Below the pieces are notes generated by a model. It saw only the letters and a program-made list of their open reading frames with translations, was not told the origin of the DNA and did no database searches. The position numbers and the translations under genes were made by a program. A stretch of DNA of 64,000 bases from CAXXOK01 sp964640955 (lineage in GTDB: Bacteria > Bacillota > Clostridia > Christensenellales > Aristaeellaceae). The DNA lies in assembly GCA_964640955.1 (NCBI GenBank), contig CAZXJI010000007.1, forward strand, positions 77,715-141,714, given 5' to 3'. Below, one piece after another: positions 39,302-53,851 of the stretch; positions within the stretch are counted from its first letter, which is position 1, and each line of letters begins with the position of its first letter.

Positions 39302-40745
39302 GGAGGATCGCCGGGCCCGCCGCGCCGAGGCCGACCGCCGCGCCGGGGAGCGCGCCGCCGCGCGCGCAAAGGCCAAAGGGCAGGGCCGGGCGACCGTCAG
39401 AATTTTCATCGGCCAGTGGTTCAGGTCCATTTTCAGCAATCTGCGCTTCTCGCTTACGCTGCGCATCGCGCTGCACTACAGCGGGCAGCTTTTGCATACG
39501 ACGGTGCTGATTCTGCTGGCCTTCACCGTGGCGTATGGCATCGCGCAGATTCCCTCCGTCAATCAAACGCTGGACGCCGTTGCCGCCGTGGCCCCGGCCG
39601 ACGGAAACGCCTATACGGCCGGGCAGCTGACGGGGCTGCCGCTCAACGGCGCGTACCTGCTGGACGAGCCGCTGCCCGACGACGTAAACGGCTTTATCGA
39701 CGCGGTGAAGCTCGCCTTTTCCGATTGGGACACGCCCGCGGGCCCTCAGTTGCTTATCTACCGCGAGACCGTTTACGGCGGGCTGGTGGCCGAGTTCTCG
39801 CTTACCTACGTTCTTTCCGTGTACTGGACGCTCTTTTGGACGCTGGTGTGCTGCGACCTGTTCCGCATCACCTATTTCCTGCGCCGCAAGTACCGCCTGA
39901 ACAACGCGGTGCTCAAACCCATCGCCGAAATGACGGAGGCCGCCGCCGCGCTGAGCGCCAACAACCTGAGCAACCGCATCAACATCGCGGGCACCAAAAA
40001 CGAGCTCAAGGACCTGGCGACGGTCATCAACGGAATGCTGGACCGCATCGAGCGCAGCTACAACAGCCAAAAGCAGTTCGTCAGCGACGCAAGCCACGAG
40101 CTGCGCACGCCCATCGCGGTTATTCAGGGCTACGCCAGCATGCTGGAGCGCTGGGGCAAAACCGACAAGGCGGTGCTGGACGAGGGCATCGCCGCCATAT
40201 CGCAGGAGACGGCTTCCATGAAGGAGCTGGTGGAACGCCTTTTGTTCCTGGCGCGCCACGATAAAAAAACCCTGATGCTCGAAATGGAAGTGTTCGACCC
40301 GGCGGAGATCATGAGCTCCGTCCACCGGGACGCCAAACTGCTCTCCGCCGCACACGAGTTTGAGCTGTCACCGCTCACGCATTGCAGCGTAAACGGCGAC
40401 AAGGGAATGCTCAAGCAGCTCATGCGCATCCTAGTGGATAACGCCATCAAATACACGCCCCCCGGCGGGAAGATCACCCTGGGCATGAGCCGGGAGGGCG
40501 GGGATTGCGTGCTGTCCGTGAAGGACACGGGGCAGGGCATCTCCGCCGAGGAAATGCCGCGCATCTTCGACCGCTTCTACCGCAGCGAGAACGCCCGCAA
40601 GGCCCAGTCCAGCGGGCACGGGCTGGGGCTGTCCATCGCGCGCATCATCGTGGTGGCCCACGGCGGCAAGATGACGGTGCGCAGCAAGGAGGGCGTGGGC
40701 ACCACCTTCCGCGTCCGCCTGCCGCTGGTCAAAGAAGAGCCCTGA
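39285..40745 (+). CDS. HAMP-type sensor histidine kinase
   Basis: The 486-residue protein has a basic N-terminal stretch (residues 1-38), two membrane helices (about 70-88 and 172-190) with an ~85-residue external sensor loop, and a HAMP linker (LKPIAEMTEAAAALSANNLSNRI). The H-box FVSDASHELRTPIAVI (His271) and the ATPase domain (N box VDNAIKYTPPG, G boxes DTGQGIS and GHGLGLSIA) follow. It phosphorylates the overlapping OmpR-type regulator. The very Arg/Ala-rich cytoplasmic N-terminus is unusual. The signal is unknown. Confidence 0.94.
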   Translation: MKSSRKEDRRARRAEADRRAGERAAARAKAKGQGRATVRIFIGQWFRSIFSNLRFSLTLRIALHYSGQLLHTTVLILLAFTVAYGIAQIPSVNQTLDAVAAVAPADGNAYTAGQLTGLPLNGAYLLDEPLPDDVNGFIDAVKLAFSDWDTPAGPQLLIYRETVYGGLVAEFSLTYVLSVYWTLFWTLVCCDLFRITYFLRRKYRLNNAVLKPIAEMTEAAAALSANNLSNRINIAGTKNELKDLATVINGMLDRIERSYNSQKQFVSDASHELRTPIAVIQGYASMLERWGKTDKAVLDEGIAAISQETASMKELVERLLFLARHDKKTLMLEMEVFDPAEIMSSVHRDAKLLSAAHEFELSPLTHCSVNGDKGMLKQLMRILVDNAIKYTPPGGKITLGMSREGGDCVLSVKDTGQGISAEEMPRIFDRFYRSENARKAQSSGHGLGLSIARIIVVAHGGKMTVRSKEGVGTTFRVRLPLVKEEP

Positions 40746-40826
40746 GCGCTTTTCCCAACCGCATACCGTTTGAAACGCCGATTTCCGGTTTTCACGCGTT
40801 CCCCCGCGCCGTTGGGACGCCGCGGC

Positions 40827-40856
40827 TTGTGCGCGGTGCCACAGATATGGTATGCT
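40827..40856 (+). promoter_or_regulatory. Promoter of hflK-hflC
   Basis: TTGTGC (40827-40832) and TATGCT (40851-40856) have an 18-base spacer, 40 bases before the hflK ATG. Confidence 0.5.
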
Positions 40857-40896
40857 TTTGCCATCGGAACCCCAACCGTCAGGAAGGAGACGAAAC

Positions 40897-41877
40897 ATGG
40901 GAAAGAAACCTAAGCTATCCACCCTGATCGTGCTGGTCGCGCTGGCGGTGGTGCTCGTCGTATGCGCCACCAGCTTCTACCGCGTCGGTCAGGGCGAGCG
41001 GGCGCTCGTGGTGACCTTCGGAAGCGTTACCGGCGAAAACGGCCCCGGCCTCTACTGGAAGATACCTTTCGTGCAGGAGATCGTCAGCGAAAGCGTGACG
41101 ACCATCCACACCATGGAGTACGGCTTCCGCACCACCAAGCAGGGCACGGCCGGCAAGGCCGCCCAGTACGTGGACGAAACCAACGAGGGCGTGATGCTCA
41201 CCAACGACAACAGCATCGTGTCGCTGGAGGCCATCTACCAGTACACCATCCGGGACGTGAAACAGTACCATTACGACATCGACGATCCGGAAGGCACCCT
41301 GCAGCTGGCCTTCGAGGCGGTGATTCGCCGCAACATCCAAAACCGCCCGCTGGACGACGCGCTGCTCAACAAGGAAGAGATCGAGCAGCAGGTGCTGCCG
41401 GACTTTCAGGCGCTGGTGGACAGCTATGAGATGGGCGTGAAAATCAACGACGTACGCATCCAGAACATCACCGTCCCCTCGGACGTCTCCGCGGCCTACG
41501 AGGACGTCAACAACGCCAAGAACGAAAAAACCAAGCGTCTGGACGAAGCCGAGAAGTATAAGAACGAAGTGCTGCCCAAGGCGCGCAGCAACGCCTACGA
41601 AACCGTCAAGCAGGCCGAGGCCTACAAGGCCGAAACCGTCGCCCAGGCCGAAAGCGACACGGCGGTGTTCAAGGCCGTGTACGAGCAGTACCAGGCCGCG
41701 CCGGAAATCACCCGCCGCAGGCTTCTCATCGAGACGCTGGAAAGCGTGCTTCAAAACAGCGGCCGCATCGTGATCGCGGACAATTCCAGCGACGTGGTGA
41801 AGATTCTCGACCTGGACGAAACCGGCGCCGTAACCGAAACGACCGCCGCCGCGCTGGAAGGAGGCGTTGAAGAGTGA
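40897..41877 (+). CDS. hflK: SPFH/prohibitin-family protein HflK-like
   Basis: The 326-residue protein has an N-terminal membrane helix (TLIVLVALAVVLVVCATSFYRV) and a prohibitin/SPFH domain (GERALVVTFGSVTGENGPGLYWKIPFV). A long helical region with coiled-coil character follows (NNAKNEKTKRLDEAEKYKNEVL...AYKAETVAQAESD). HflK/HflC assemblies form membrane microdomain cages that modulate FtsH. It overlaps the next SPFH gene by four bases. ATG 40897 follows AGGAAGGAGACG. Confidence 0.85.
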   Translation: MGKKPKLSTLIVLVALAVVLVVCATSFYRVGQGERALVVTFGSVTGENGPGLYWKIPFVQEIVSESVTTIHTMEYGFRTTKQGTAGKAAQYVDETNEGVMLTNDNSIVSLEAIYQYTIRDVKQYHYDIDDPEGTLQLAFEAVIRRNIQNRPLDDALLNKEEIEQQVLPDFQALVDSYEMGVKINDVRIQNITVPSDVSAAYEDVNNAKNEKTKRLDEAEKYKNEVLPKARSNAYETVKQAEAYKAETVAQAESDTAVFKAVYEQYQAAPEITRRRLLIETLESVLQNSGRIVIADNSSDVVKILDLDETGAVTETTAAALEGGVEE

Positions 41878-42899
41878 ACACCGAACAGCCTATCAACTAC
41901 GCGAGCGCCGAGGTCAAAGCCGCTCTCCGACGCAACCGCGGCAAGCTGATTCTGATCGCGGTTCTCCTGATCGTGGCGATCGTGCTGATCAACGAAAGCG
42001 TGTTCATCGTCGGCGAAGCCGAGCAGAGCGTGGTGAGCCGCTTCGGGGTCATCAAGCGGATCGTCATCAACAAATCCAACGACTTCCACGAGCAGTACGC
42101 CGATCTGCTCAAGGACGAGATTACCTCCACGGAGGACGTCAAGATCAGCATGGGCAGCGGGCTGCACTTCAAGGTGCCCTTCGTGGACAAGGTGGAAACC
42201 TTCTCCTCGCGCCTGTACACCTACGTAAGCGACAGCGAGGTGGTCAACACCGCCGAAAAGAAGCAGTACTACGTGCAGACCTTCGCGCAGTGGACCATCG
42301 CCGATCCGGCACTGTTCAGCCTGAAGCTGGGCAACATGACCAGCGCCGAAAACCAGCTGGACAACCTTATCCATCCCGTGATCGTGCAGGCCATCAACCG
42401 CCTGTCGGCCGAAGACTTCGTAAGCAACAAGGAGGCGCTCAACGCGGCGCTGGCCAAGGGGCTGGCCACCGTCAACGAGGATATGGCCCCCCGCGGCATC
42501 GAGGTGAAGGATATTCAGGTGCACCGCACCATCCTGCCCACCGCCAACCTGGAAAGCACCTACGCCCGCATGCAGGCCGACCGCGCCAAGGTCGCCCAGC
42601 AACTGCGCAGCGAGGGCGACGAGGAATACCGCAAAGCCGTTTCCGCCGCCGACCTGGAAGCGCGGCAGATCGAGGCCGACGCGGTGAGCGAAGCGGGCCA
42701 GGTGCGCGCCGAAGCCGAGTCCGAGGCCATGCAGATCTACGCCGAAGCCTACGGCGCCAACGAGGAGTTTTACAGCTACTGGCGCTCCCTGCAGGCGCTG
42801 GAAAGCTCGCTGACGGACAAAACCACGCTGGTGCTGGATCAGGACCATCCGCTGTTCGGCGAGCTGCTCAAGTACGTGACCGAGCTGGAAAACCCCTGA
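41874..42899 (+). CDS. hflC: SPFH/prohibitin-family protein HflC-like
   Basis: The 341-residue protein has one N-terminal membrane helix (KLILIAVLLIVAIVLI), then the SPFH domain (VVSRFGVIKRIV; GLHFKVPFVDKVETF; YYVQTFAQWTIADPALF), and ends with RQIEADAVSEAGQVRAEAESEA and FYSYWRSLQALE, typical of HflC. GTG 41874 overlaps the hflK stop (GTGA). It is expected to form a complex with the preceding protein in the membrane. Confidence 0.87.
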   Translation: MNTEQPINYASAEVKAALRRNRGKLILIAVLLIVAIVLINESVFIVGEAEQSVVSRFGVIKRIVINKSNDFHEQYADLLKDEITSTEDVKISMGSGLHFKVPFVDKVETFSSRLYTYVSDSEVVNTAEKKQYYVQTFAQWTIADPALFSLKLGNMTSAENQLDNLIHPVIVQAINRLSAEDFVSNKEALNAALAKGLATVNEDMAPRGIEVKDIQVHRTILPTANLESTYARMQADRAKVAQQLRSEGDEEYRKAVSAADLEARQIEADAVSEAGQVRAEAESEAMQIYAEAYGANEEFYSYWRSLQALESSLTDKTTLVLDQDHPLFGELLKYVTELENP

Positions 42900-42967
42900 A
42901 CCGCTTGCCTCCATCATTGCCTTTCCCGCCGCCCCGGCCGCTTGCGCCGCGGCGGCGGTTTGTCTGT

Positions 42968-43091
42968 CAAAAAAGTGGGCTTCGCCGCTTTTTTGAGCTC
43001 CGGGTTCTGTTTGCGGCAAAGCCGCAAATTCCCCGCCCAACCGGCAGAGCCGGTCGATACGAATACGGTCGGAGGGTTGCGACCCTCCGAC
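42968..43091. repeat. Array of hairpins in the hflC-ctsR intergenic region
   Basis: Four stem-loops follow each other: CAAAAAAGTGG/CCGCTTTTTTG (42968-42995, also a plausible hflC terminator), TTTGCGGC/GCCGCAAA (43010-43028), CCGGC/GCCGG (43041-43053) and GTCGGAGGGT/ACCCTCCGAC (43068-43091). No coding potential is seen in the roughly 430-base gap apart from the ctsR promoter at its right end. Confidence 0.6.
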
Positions 43092-43253
43092 ACCACCCGG
43101 GAAAATGAGCTTTTCGCCCGTTCCCCGCCGCGGCGGTGGTTTGCGCACCCGGTCCCGCCAGCCCCGTTTTCTTCGTTTTTTCCTCCCACACCTTCCCATA
43201 TATACTTCCGCTGTTCCCATCATGAATTTTCCCAAACGTTCCCGTACCTCCCA

Positions 43254-43282
43254 TTGCTTTTTTGCCCATCCGGTGCTACAAT
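43254..43282 (+). promoter_or_regulatory. Promoter of the ctsR-mcsA-mcsB-clpC operon
   Basis: TTGCTT (43254-43259) and TACAAT (43277-43282) are 17 bases apart, directly before the CtsR box. Confidence 0.75.
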
Positions 43283-43287
43283 GTAAT

Positions 43288-43304
43288 GGTCAAAGATGGT
43301 CAAT
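43288..43304 (+). promoter_or_regulatory. CtsR operator
   Basis: GGTCAAAGATGGTCAAT is the tandem heptad recognised by CtsR (consensus RGTCAAANANRGTCAAA). It covers the predicted start of transcription, so the operon is autorepressed and released on heat or protein stress. Confidence 0.9.
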
Positions 43305-43328
43305 CTCTTTGACGGGGGAGGTTTATCC

Positions 43329-43808
43329 ATGCGATTAAGCGACGCGATTGAACAGTTTATCAAGACCATGCTTACGCAGGACGAACAGGAAATAGAACTG
43401 AAACGCAACGAGCTGGCGCAGTATTTCAACTGCGCGCCCTCGCAGATCAATTACGTTCTGGCCACGCGCTTTACGCCCGACCACGGCTACATCATCGAAA
43501 GCCGGCGCGGCGGCGGCGGATACATCCGCATTTTCCGCATGGAGCAGGACACCAGCGAACAGCTTCTCTATCTCCTGCACGAGCGCGTAGGCGACAGCAT
43601 CACCTCTCTGGAATCGGAGCATTTGGTGGCGCAGCTGAAGGAAAGGCAGGTCATCACCCCCGCGGAGGCCGCCATCATGAAGGCGGCGATCTGCGAAGCC
43701 TGCTACACCCTGCCCATCCCCGCGGCCGTCAAGGACGCGCTCCGCGCAAGAATACTCAAGTCCATGCTTCTGGAAATCGCACGAAAAAGCAAGCTTCCCG
43801 AGGCCTGA
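43329..43808 (+). CDS. ctsR: Heat-shock repressor CtsR
   Basis: The 159-residue protein begins MRLSDAIEQFIKTML and includes RNELAQYFNCAPSQINYVLATRFTPDHGYIIESRRGGGGYIRI (about 25-67). This is the winged-helix with the glycine-rich wing that contacts DNA and senses heat. McsB-mediated arginine phosphorylation or partial unfolding removes it. ATG 43329 has GGGGGAGG upstream. It is the first gene of a full class III heat-shock operon, with the matching operator immediately upstream. Confidence 0.96.
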   Translation: MRLSDAIEQFIKTMLTQDEQEIELKRNELAQYFNCAPSQINYVLATRFTPDHGYIIESRRGGGGYIRIFRMEQDTSEQLLYLLHERVGDSITSLESEHLVAQLKERQVITPAEAAIMKAAICEACYTLPIPAAVKDALRARILKSMLLEIARKSKLPEA

Positions 43809-43822
43809 AAGGAGGCGCTCCC

Positions 43823-44326
43823 ATGCTCTGTGAAGAATGCAACAAGAACCCCGCGACGGTCGTCATCACCGTGATGAGCGGCGGCGCCACCACCACCCGG
43901 CACCTGTGCAAGGAATGCATGGCGAAGATGGAAAACAGCATCGCTAAGGGCGATATGTCCAGCTTCCTCGCGTCTCTGTCGAGTATCCTGTCCAAACAGC
44001 CCAGGGAAACGACGCTGACCTGCGACGCCTGCGGACTCACCTACGAGGAATTTCTCAGAACCGGCAAGCTCGGCTGCACCCGGTGCTACCAGGTCTTTTC
44101 CGAACAGCTCAAGCCGCTGCTATTGCGCGTGCACGGCCGCAACCAGCACGCCGGCCGCGTACCCCCGGGCCGTGAGAAGGAGCGCGAGCTGGAGCAGTGC
44201 CTTTCGGGCCTGCGCGCGCAGATGGACAAGGCCGTGAACGACGAAAACTTCGAACAGGCCGCCGTCCTCCGCGACGAGATCAAGGCCCTGTGCGACAAGC
44301 AGAACGCGGAGGCGAAACCGCAATGA
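43823..44326 (+). CDS. mcsA: McsA, activator of the arginine kinase McsB
   Basis: The 167-residue protein has four zinc-type Cys pairs (CEECNKN, CKECMAK, CDACGLT, CTRCYQV) in the N-terminal 100 residues. A C-terminal UVR motif follows (LRAQMDKAVNDENFEQAAVLRDEIKAL) that contacts ClpC-type partners. McsA stimulates McsB kinase activity. It lies 14 bases after ctsR and overlaps mcsB by four bases (ATGA). Confidence 0.94.
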   Translation: MLCEECNKNPATVVITVMSGGATTTRHLCKECMAKMENSIAKGDMSSFLASLSSILSKQPRETTLTCDACGLTYEEFLRTGKLGCTRCYQVFSEQLKPLLLRVHGRNQHAGRVPPGREKERELEQCLSGLRAQMDKAVNDENFEQAAVLRDEIKALCDKQNAEAKPQ

Positions 44327-45330
44327 GCAGCGAGAACAGCGGCATCGTCGTTTCCAGCCGGGTTCGGCTGGCGCGCAACTACTACGACCTGCCCTTTTCC
44401 AACCTGAACCGGCCGGAAAACGCCCTGCTGTGCGAAAACCGCGCCCGGCAGGCGCTGGAAACCGAAAAACCCGAGCATCCGTTTTCACTTTTCAGACTTC
44501 GGGACATGAATAAGTTGGATCAGCTGTCGCTGATGGAACAGCACCTGATCAGCCGCGACCTGCTCACCCACAGCGAGGTGGGCGCGGCGCTCATCCGCGG
44601 CGACCTGCACGTGAGCGTGATGGTCAACGAGGAGGATCACCTGCGCATCCAGGCGATGCTTAACGGCCTCGCTCTCCCGCAGGCAGCCGAGCTGGCCTTC
44701 GACGCGGAGGACAAGCTCGCGGCGGTGTGTGCCTTCTCGTTTGACAATCAGCTGGGCTACCTCACCGCCTGCCCCACCAACACGGGCACCGGCATGCGCG
44801 CCTCGCTGATGCTGCACCTGCCGATGCTCACCCGCTGCAAGCAGATGGGCAACGTGAGCCAGTCCGTAGCCAAGCTGGGGCTGACCATCCGCGGCATCTA
44901 CGGCGAAGGGAGCGAGGCGCAGGGCGACCTGTACCAGGTCAGCAACCAGGTCACGCTCGGGCGGACGGAGAACGAGATTATCGAAGCCGTCACCGCCGTG
45001 GGCCGGCAGCTGATCGAGATGGAAAGCACGCTTCGGGCCCGCAAGGATCAGGAGCGGCTGGACATGGAGGACGGCGTATGGCGCAGCTACGGTGCGCTGC
45101 GCTACGCCCGGCAGATGGGCACGGACGAGTTTATGGAGCACTGGAGCAACCTCCGCCTGGGGGTCGCCACGGGCATGCTCCCCGTGTCCCTGACGGTGGT
45201 GGACTCGCTTTTGACCCTCGCACAGGAAGCCCACGCCAAGAAGTACAAGCACGCCAAGGCCGATCTGTTTTCCACCGATCAGGCGCGGTGCGCGATCATC
45301 CAATCCAAATTATCCTGCAAGGAGGGATAA
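44323..45330 (+). CDS. mcsB: Protein arginine kinase McsB
   Basis: The 335-residue protein belongs to the phosphagen (guanidino) kinase family: VSSRVRLARNYYDLPFSN near the start, VMVNEEDHLRIQAM near 105, CPTNTGTGMRASLMLHLP near 150 and RGIYGEGSEAQGDLYQVSNQ near 190. It phosphorylates arginines on unfolded proteins, marking them for ClpC-ClpP degradation, and inactivates CtsR. The length is close to that of the family (about 350). Confidence 0.95.
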   Translation: MSSENSGIVVSSRVRLARNYYDLPFSNLNRPENALLCENRARQALETEKPEHPFSLFRLRDMNKLDQLSLMEQHLISRDLLTHSEVGAALIRGDLHVSVMVNEEDHLRIQAMLNGLALPQAAELAFDAEDKLAAVCAFSFDNQLGYLTACPTNTGTGMRASLMLHLPMLTRCKQMGNVSQSVAKLGLTIRGIYGEGSEAQGDLYQVSNQVTLGRTENEIIEAVTAVGRQLIEMESTLRARKDQERLDMEDGVWRSYGALRYARQMGTDEFMEHWSNLRLGVATGMLPVSLTVVDSLLTLAQEAHAKKYKHAKADLFSTDQARCAIIQSKLSCKEG

Positions 45331-45331
45331 T

Positions 45332-47827
<2,496 letters not shown>

Positions 47828-47839
47828 CGCATTTTATCG

Positions 47840-47869
47840 CCCAAAGCCGCGCCGAAACGCGGCTTTGGG
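47840..47869 (+). terminator. Hairpin after clpC
   Basis: CCCAAAGCCGCG and CGCGGCTTTGGG form a perfect 12-bp stem between clpC and mrfA. The T run is poor (CCGTTT), so read-through into mrfAB is possible. Confidence 0.55.
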
Positions 47870-47888
47870 CCGTTTGGGAGGAAGCGCC

Positions 47889-50158
<2,270 letters not shown>

Positions 50159-50171
<13 letters not shown>

Positions 50172-51331
50172 AGGACAAGCTGCGCATGATCGACACGACG
50201 GCGTCCAAGCCCGCGCCCGCGGTTTCAACCGCGCCCACCGGCGACTGCTACCACGTCAGCGAGCGGTTTTCCCTCAACTCTTTCTCCCCTTTCCGGCACA
50301 TGAGCGCCTCCGTCCTCAGGCAGATTTACGGGTTCGACTTTCCCGCTTCCGTCCGTCCCGAGGATATGCTGTTTCTGGACACCGAAACCACCGGTTTATC
50401 CGGCGGCGCGGGGACGATCGCCTTTCAGGTGGGGCTGGGGTACCTGTCGGGCGACCGGTTCGTGGTGGAGCAGTTCCTGATGCGGGATTATCCCGAGGAG
50501 CCGCTGATGCTCGAGCGCGTCGCCGGCCTCACGCGCCGCTTTCCGGCGATGGTCACCTTCAACGGCCGCACGTTTGACGCGCCGCTTTTGAAAAGCCGCT
50601 TCGTGATGAACCGCATGCCGGGCGGACAGCTGCCCGCGCTGCATGCGGACGTGCTGCATGCCGCGCGCCGCGTATGGAAGCTGCGGCTGGGCAGCTGCAC
50701 CCTGCAGCGGCTGGAGGGCGCGGTGCTGGGCGTGTCTCGCGAGGACGACCTGCCCGGCGGCGAGGTGCCCAAAACCTATTTCCGTTACCTGCAAAACGGG
50801 GATTTCGGCCCCATCGAGCGCATCCTAACCCATAACCGGCAGGACGTGGTGAGTCTGGCACAGCTCTTCTTTTTCCTGTGCCGCCTGTACGACCATCCGG
50901 AGATCGCCGCCGAACCCGACGACCTGCTTTCCCTGGCGCGCGCGGCGCGCAGGCGCGGCGAAACCGGCATGGCCAAGAAGTGCTACCGCCTGGCGGCGCA
51001 CGGAAAGCAGCGCGCGGACGCCTTTGCCGCCCTGGCCGAACAGGAAAAGCGCGAGGGCAACGCCGGGCGCGCGGTGAAGCTGTACACGGCCATGCTCACC
51101 CGCGGGGAGGAGCCCGCCGCCGCCTGCGAGGGACTGGCGAAGCTCTACGAGCATCAGCTGCGGGACCCCGCGCAGGCGCTGGTCTACACGCGGCAGGCGC
51201 TGCTGATTCTGTCGGAGCCGGGGCTTGCCGACGGCGAAGCTGTACAATCCCGGCGAAATGCGCTACAATACCGATATGCGCGTTTGCGCCGTAAACTGGC
51301 CAACGCAAAACCACAGGAGGACACGCCATGA
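50159..51331 (+). CDS. mrfB: DEDD exonuclease MrfB (YprB)
   Basis: The 390-residue protein has the RNase H-like YprB domain: DMLFLDTETTGLSGGAGTIAF holds the first metal-binding D-E pair (about residues 64-68), VTFNGRTFDAPLLKSRF the next acidic site, and LTHNRQDVVSLAQLF the last Asp. From about residue 250 the protein becomes helical and TPR-like (KKCYRLAAHGKQRADAFAALAEQE). It works with MrfA, digesting the damaged strand. The start ATG lies inside the end of mrfA. Confidence 0.92.
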
Positions 51332-52017
51332 ACCTGATCGCAACCATCAAGGCCCGTAGCGCCGCCCAGAAGCTGAGCAAGGGCGATACCGAAGGCGCCC
51401 GCACGCTCTACGAGGAAGCCATCGCCGCCGGGCTCAACGATCCCCGCTATCTGCTGAGCTACTCGGTGCTGCTCATCCGCGCCGGCGAATTTGCCAAGGC
51501 GCGGGAACTGCTGGTCAAACACCAGAAGAACCCCTATCTGAACGGCGACAACCGCAAGCAGCTCTATGTCAACTACGCCGCGTGCGTGTTCAAAATGGGC
51601 GAAATGGACAAGGCCATCGCGGTGCTGGAAGGCCAGAGCGCCAAGGAACCCAGCGGGCTGATCTACGAGACCCTCGGGTACCTGTACGTCGAGGCCGGCG
51701 ACAAGGACAAGGCCCTCGCGTACAACCGGGAAGCGCTGGAGTACGACGACGAGGATCCCATTTCGCTGGACAACATGGCCCAGACCTATTACCGTCTGCT
51801 TAACGACAAGGAAACGGCCAAAACGTATTTCAAAAAAGCCCTTTCGTTCAAGCCGGGCCAGATCGACACGCTCTTCTTTCTGGCGCAGTACGACTTGGAG
51901 GCGGGCGACAAGGCGGCCGCCAAAGAGAAGCTCGAAAAAGCGCTCGAAGGCCGTTTTTCACCGCTGAACTTCGCCACGAAGGAGAAGATCGGGGAGCTGC
52001 TCAAGACCATCGGCTGA
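51328..52017 (+). CDS. Tetratricopeptide-repeat protein
   Basis: The 229-residue soluble protein is made of at least five TPR units (NRKQLYVNYAACVFKMGEMDKAIAVLE; GLIYETLGYLYVEAGDKDKALAYNREALEYDDED; LDNMAQTYYRLLNDKETAKTYFKKALSFKPG). It overlaps mrfB by four bases, so it is co-translated with the repair pair. TPRs mediate protein contacts; a role as MrfAB partner is suggested only by position. A terminator follows at 52051. Confidence 0.82.
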   Translation: MNLIATIKARSAAQKLSKGDTEGARTLYEEAIAAGLNDPRYLLSYSVLLIRAGEFAKARELLVKHQKNPYLNGDNRKQLYVNYAACVFKMGEMDKAIAVLEGQSAKEPSGLIYETLGYLYVEAGDKDKALAYNREALEYDDEDPISLDNMAQTYYRLLNDKETAKTYFKKALSFKPGQIDTLFFLAQYDLEAGDKAAAKEKLEKALEGRFSPLNFATKEKIGELLKTIG

Positions 52018-52050
52018 CCGGCCCGAAAGCCATGCGGGACAGCTGTTTTT

Positions 52051-52078
52051 CGCCCCTTTTCCGGGGCGTTATTTTTTT
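52051..52078 (+). terminator. Terminator of the mrfAB-TPR operon
   Basis: CGCCCC and GGGGCG pair around a short TTTTCC loop, followed by TTATTTTTTT, a strong intrinsic terminator. Confidence 0.88.
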
Positions 52079-52088
52079 GTAAAATCTA

Positions 52089-52117
52089 TTGACACGCATG
52101 GGGGTTTATGGTTTAAT
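52089..52117 (+). promoter_or_regulatory. Promoter of the polyamine transport operon
   Basis: A perfect TTGACA (52089-52094) and TTTAAT (52112-52117) are separated by 17 bases. The predicted start is near 52124. Confidence 0.8.
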
Positions 52118-52129
52118 ATCACCTGTTTC

Positions 52130-52152
52130 GAAGTTTAGCAAAACTAAACTTC
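52130..52152. promoter_or_regulatory. Inverted-repeat operator for the XRE-cupin regulator
   Basis: GAAGTTTAG (52130-52138) and CTAAACTTC (52144-52152) are perfect 9-base inverted arms around CAAAA, located from about +6 to +29 of the predicted transcript. Position and symmetry fit an autorepressor site for the first gene of the operon. Confidence 0.65.
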
Positions 52153-52198
52153 ACGTCCGTTTTTTTCGTTCTCGACGCTGTAAAGGGAGGCCGCACAG

Positions 52199-52741
52199 GT
52201 GCAAATCGGGGAAAAGCTCAGACAGCTGCGCATCCGCCGCAATCTGACCCAGGGAGAGCTGGCCGACCGTTGCGAGCTGAGCAAGGGTTTCATTTCGCAG
52301 GTGGAGCGCGACCTGGCTTCCCCCTCCATCGCCACCCTCGTGGATATGCTGGAGTGCCTGGGCAGCGACCTGCAGACCTTCTTTACCGACGCTACGCCGG
52401 AGAAGGCCGTCTTCTCCCCCGCCGACCTGTTTGAAAAGCCGGACGACGAGGAGAAACACGGCAAAATTACCTGGCTCGTGCCCACGGCGCAGAAGAACAG
52501 CATGGAGCCGATCCTTCTGGAGCTTGCGCCCGGCGGCGAAACCGCCGAGATGCCGCCCCACGACGGCGAGGAGTTCGGCTACGTCCTGACCGGGCGCGTG
52601 TCGCTCCGGCTGGGCGAAGCCACGCACACCGTGCGCACGGGCGGCAGCTTCTGCATCCACCCCGCCGCGGCGCACACGCTGAAAAACCCCGGCAAAACCA
52701 GGGCCCGGGTGCTTTGGGTCAGCACTCCGCCCAGCTTTTGA
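52199..52741 (+). CDS. XRE-family regulator with cupin domain (PuuR type)
   Basis: The 180-residue protein has an N-terminal lambda-repressor-like HTH (LRQLRIRRNLTQGELADRCELSKGFISQVERDL, about 7-39) and a C-terminal cupin (PPHDGEEFGYVLTGRVSLRLGE; GGSFCIHPAAAHTLKNPGK). Such regulators control polyamine uptake and catabolism genes. It leads the potABCD operon, consistent with ligand-responsive control of polyamine import. GTG 52199 follows AAAGGGAGG. Confidence 0.9.
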   Translation: MQIGEKLRQLRIRRNLTQGELADRCELSKGFISQVERDLASPSIATLVDMLECLGSDLQTFFTDATPEKAVFSPADLFEKPDDEEKHGKITWLVPTAQKNSMEPILLELAPGGETAEMPPHDGEEFGYVLTGRVSLRLGEATHTVRTGGSFCIHPAAAHTLKNPGKTRARVLWVSTPPSF

Positions 52742-52774
52742 CGACCGCGCATTACGGATAAAGGAGCACGTTCC

Positions 52775-53847
<1,073 letters not shown>

Positions 53848-53851
<4 letters not shown>

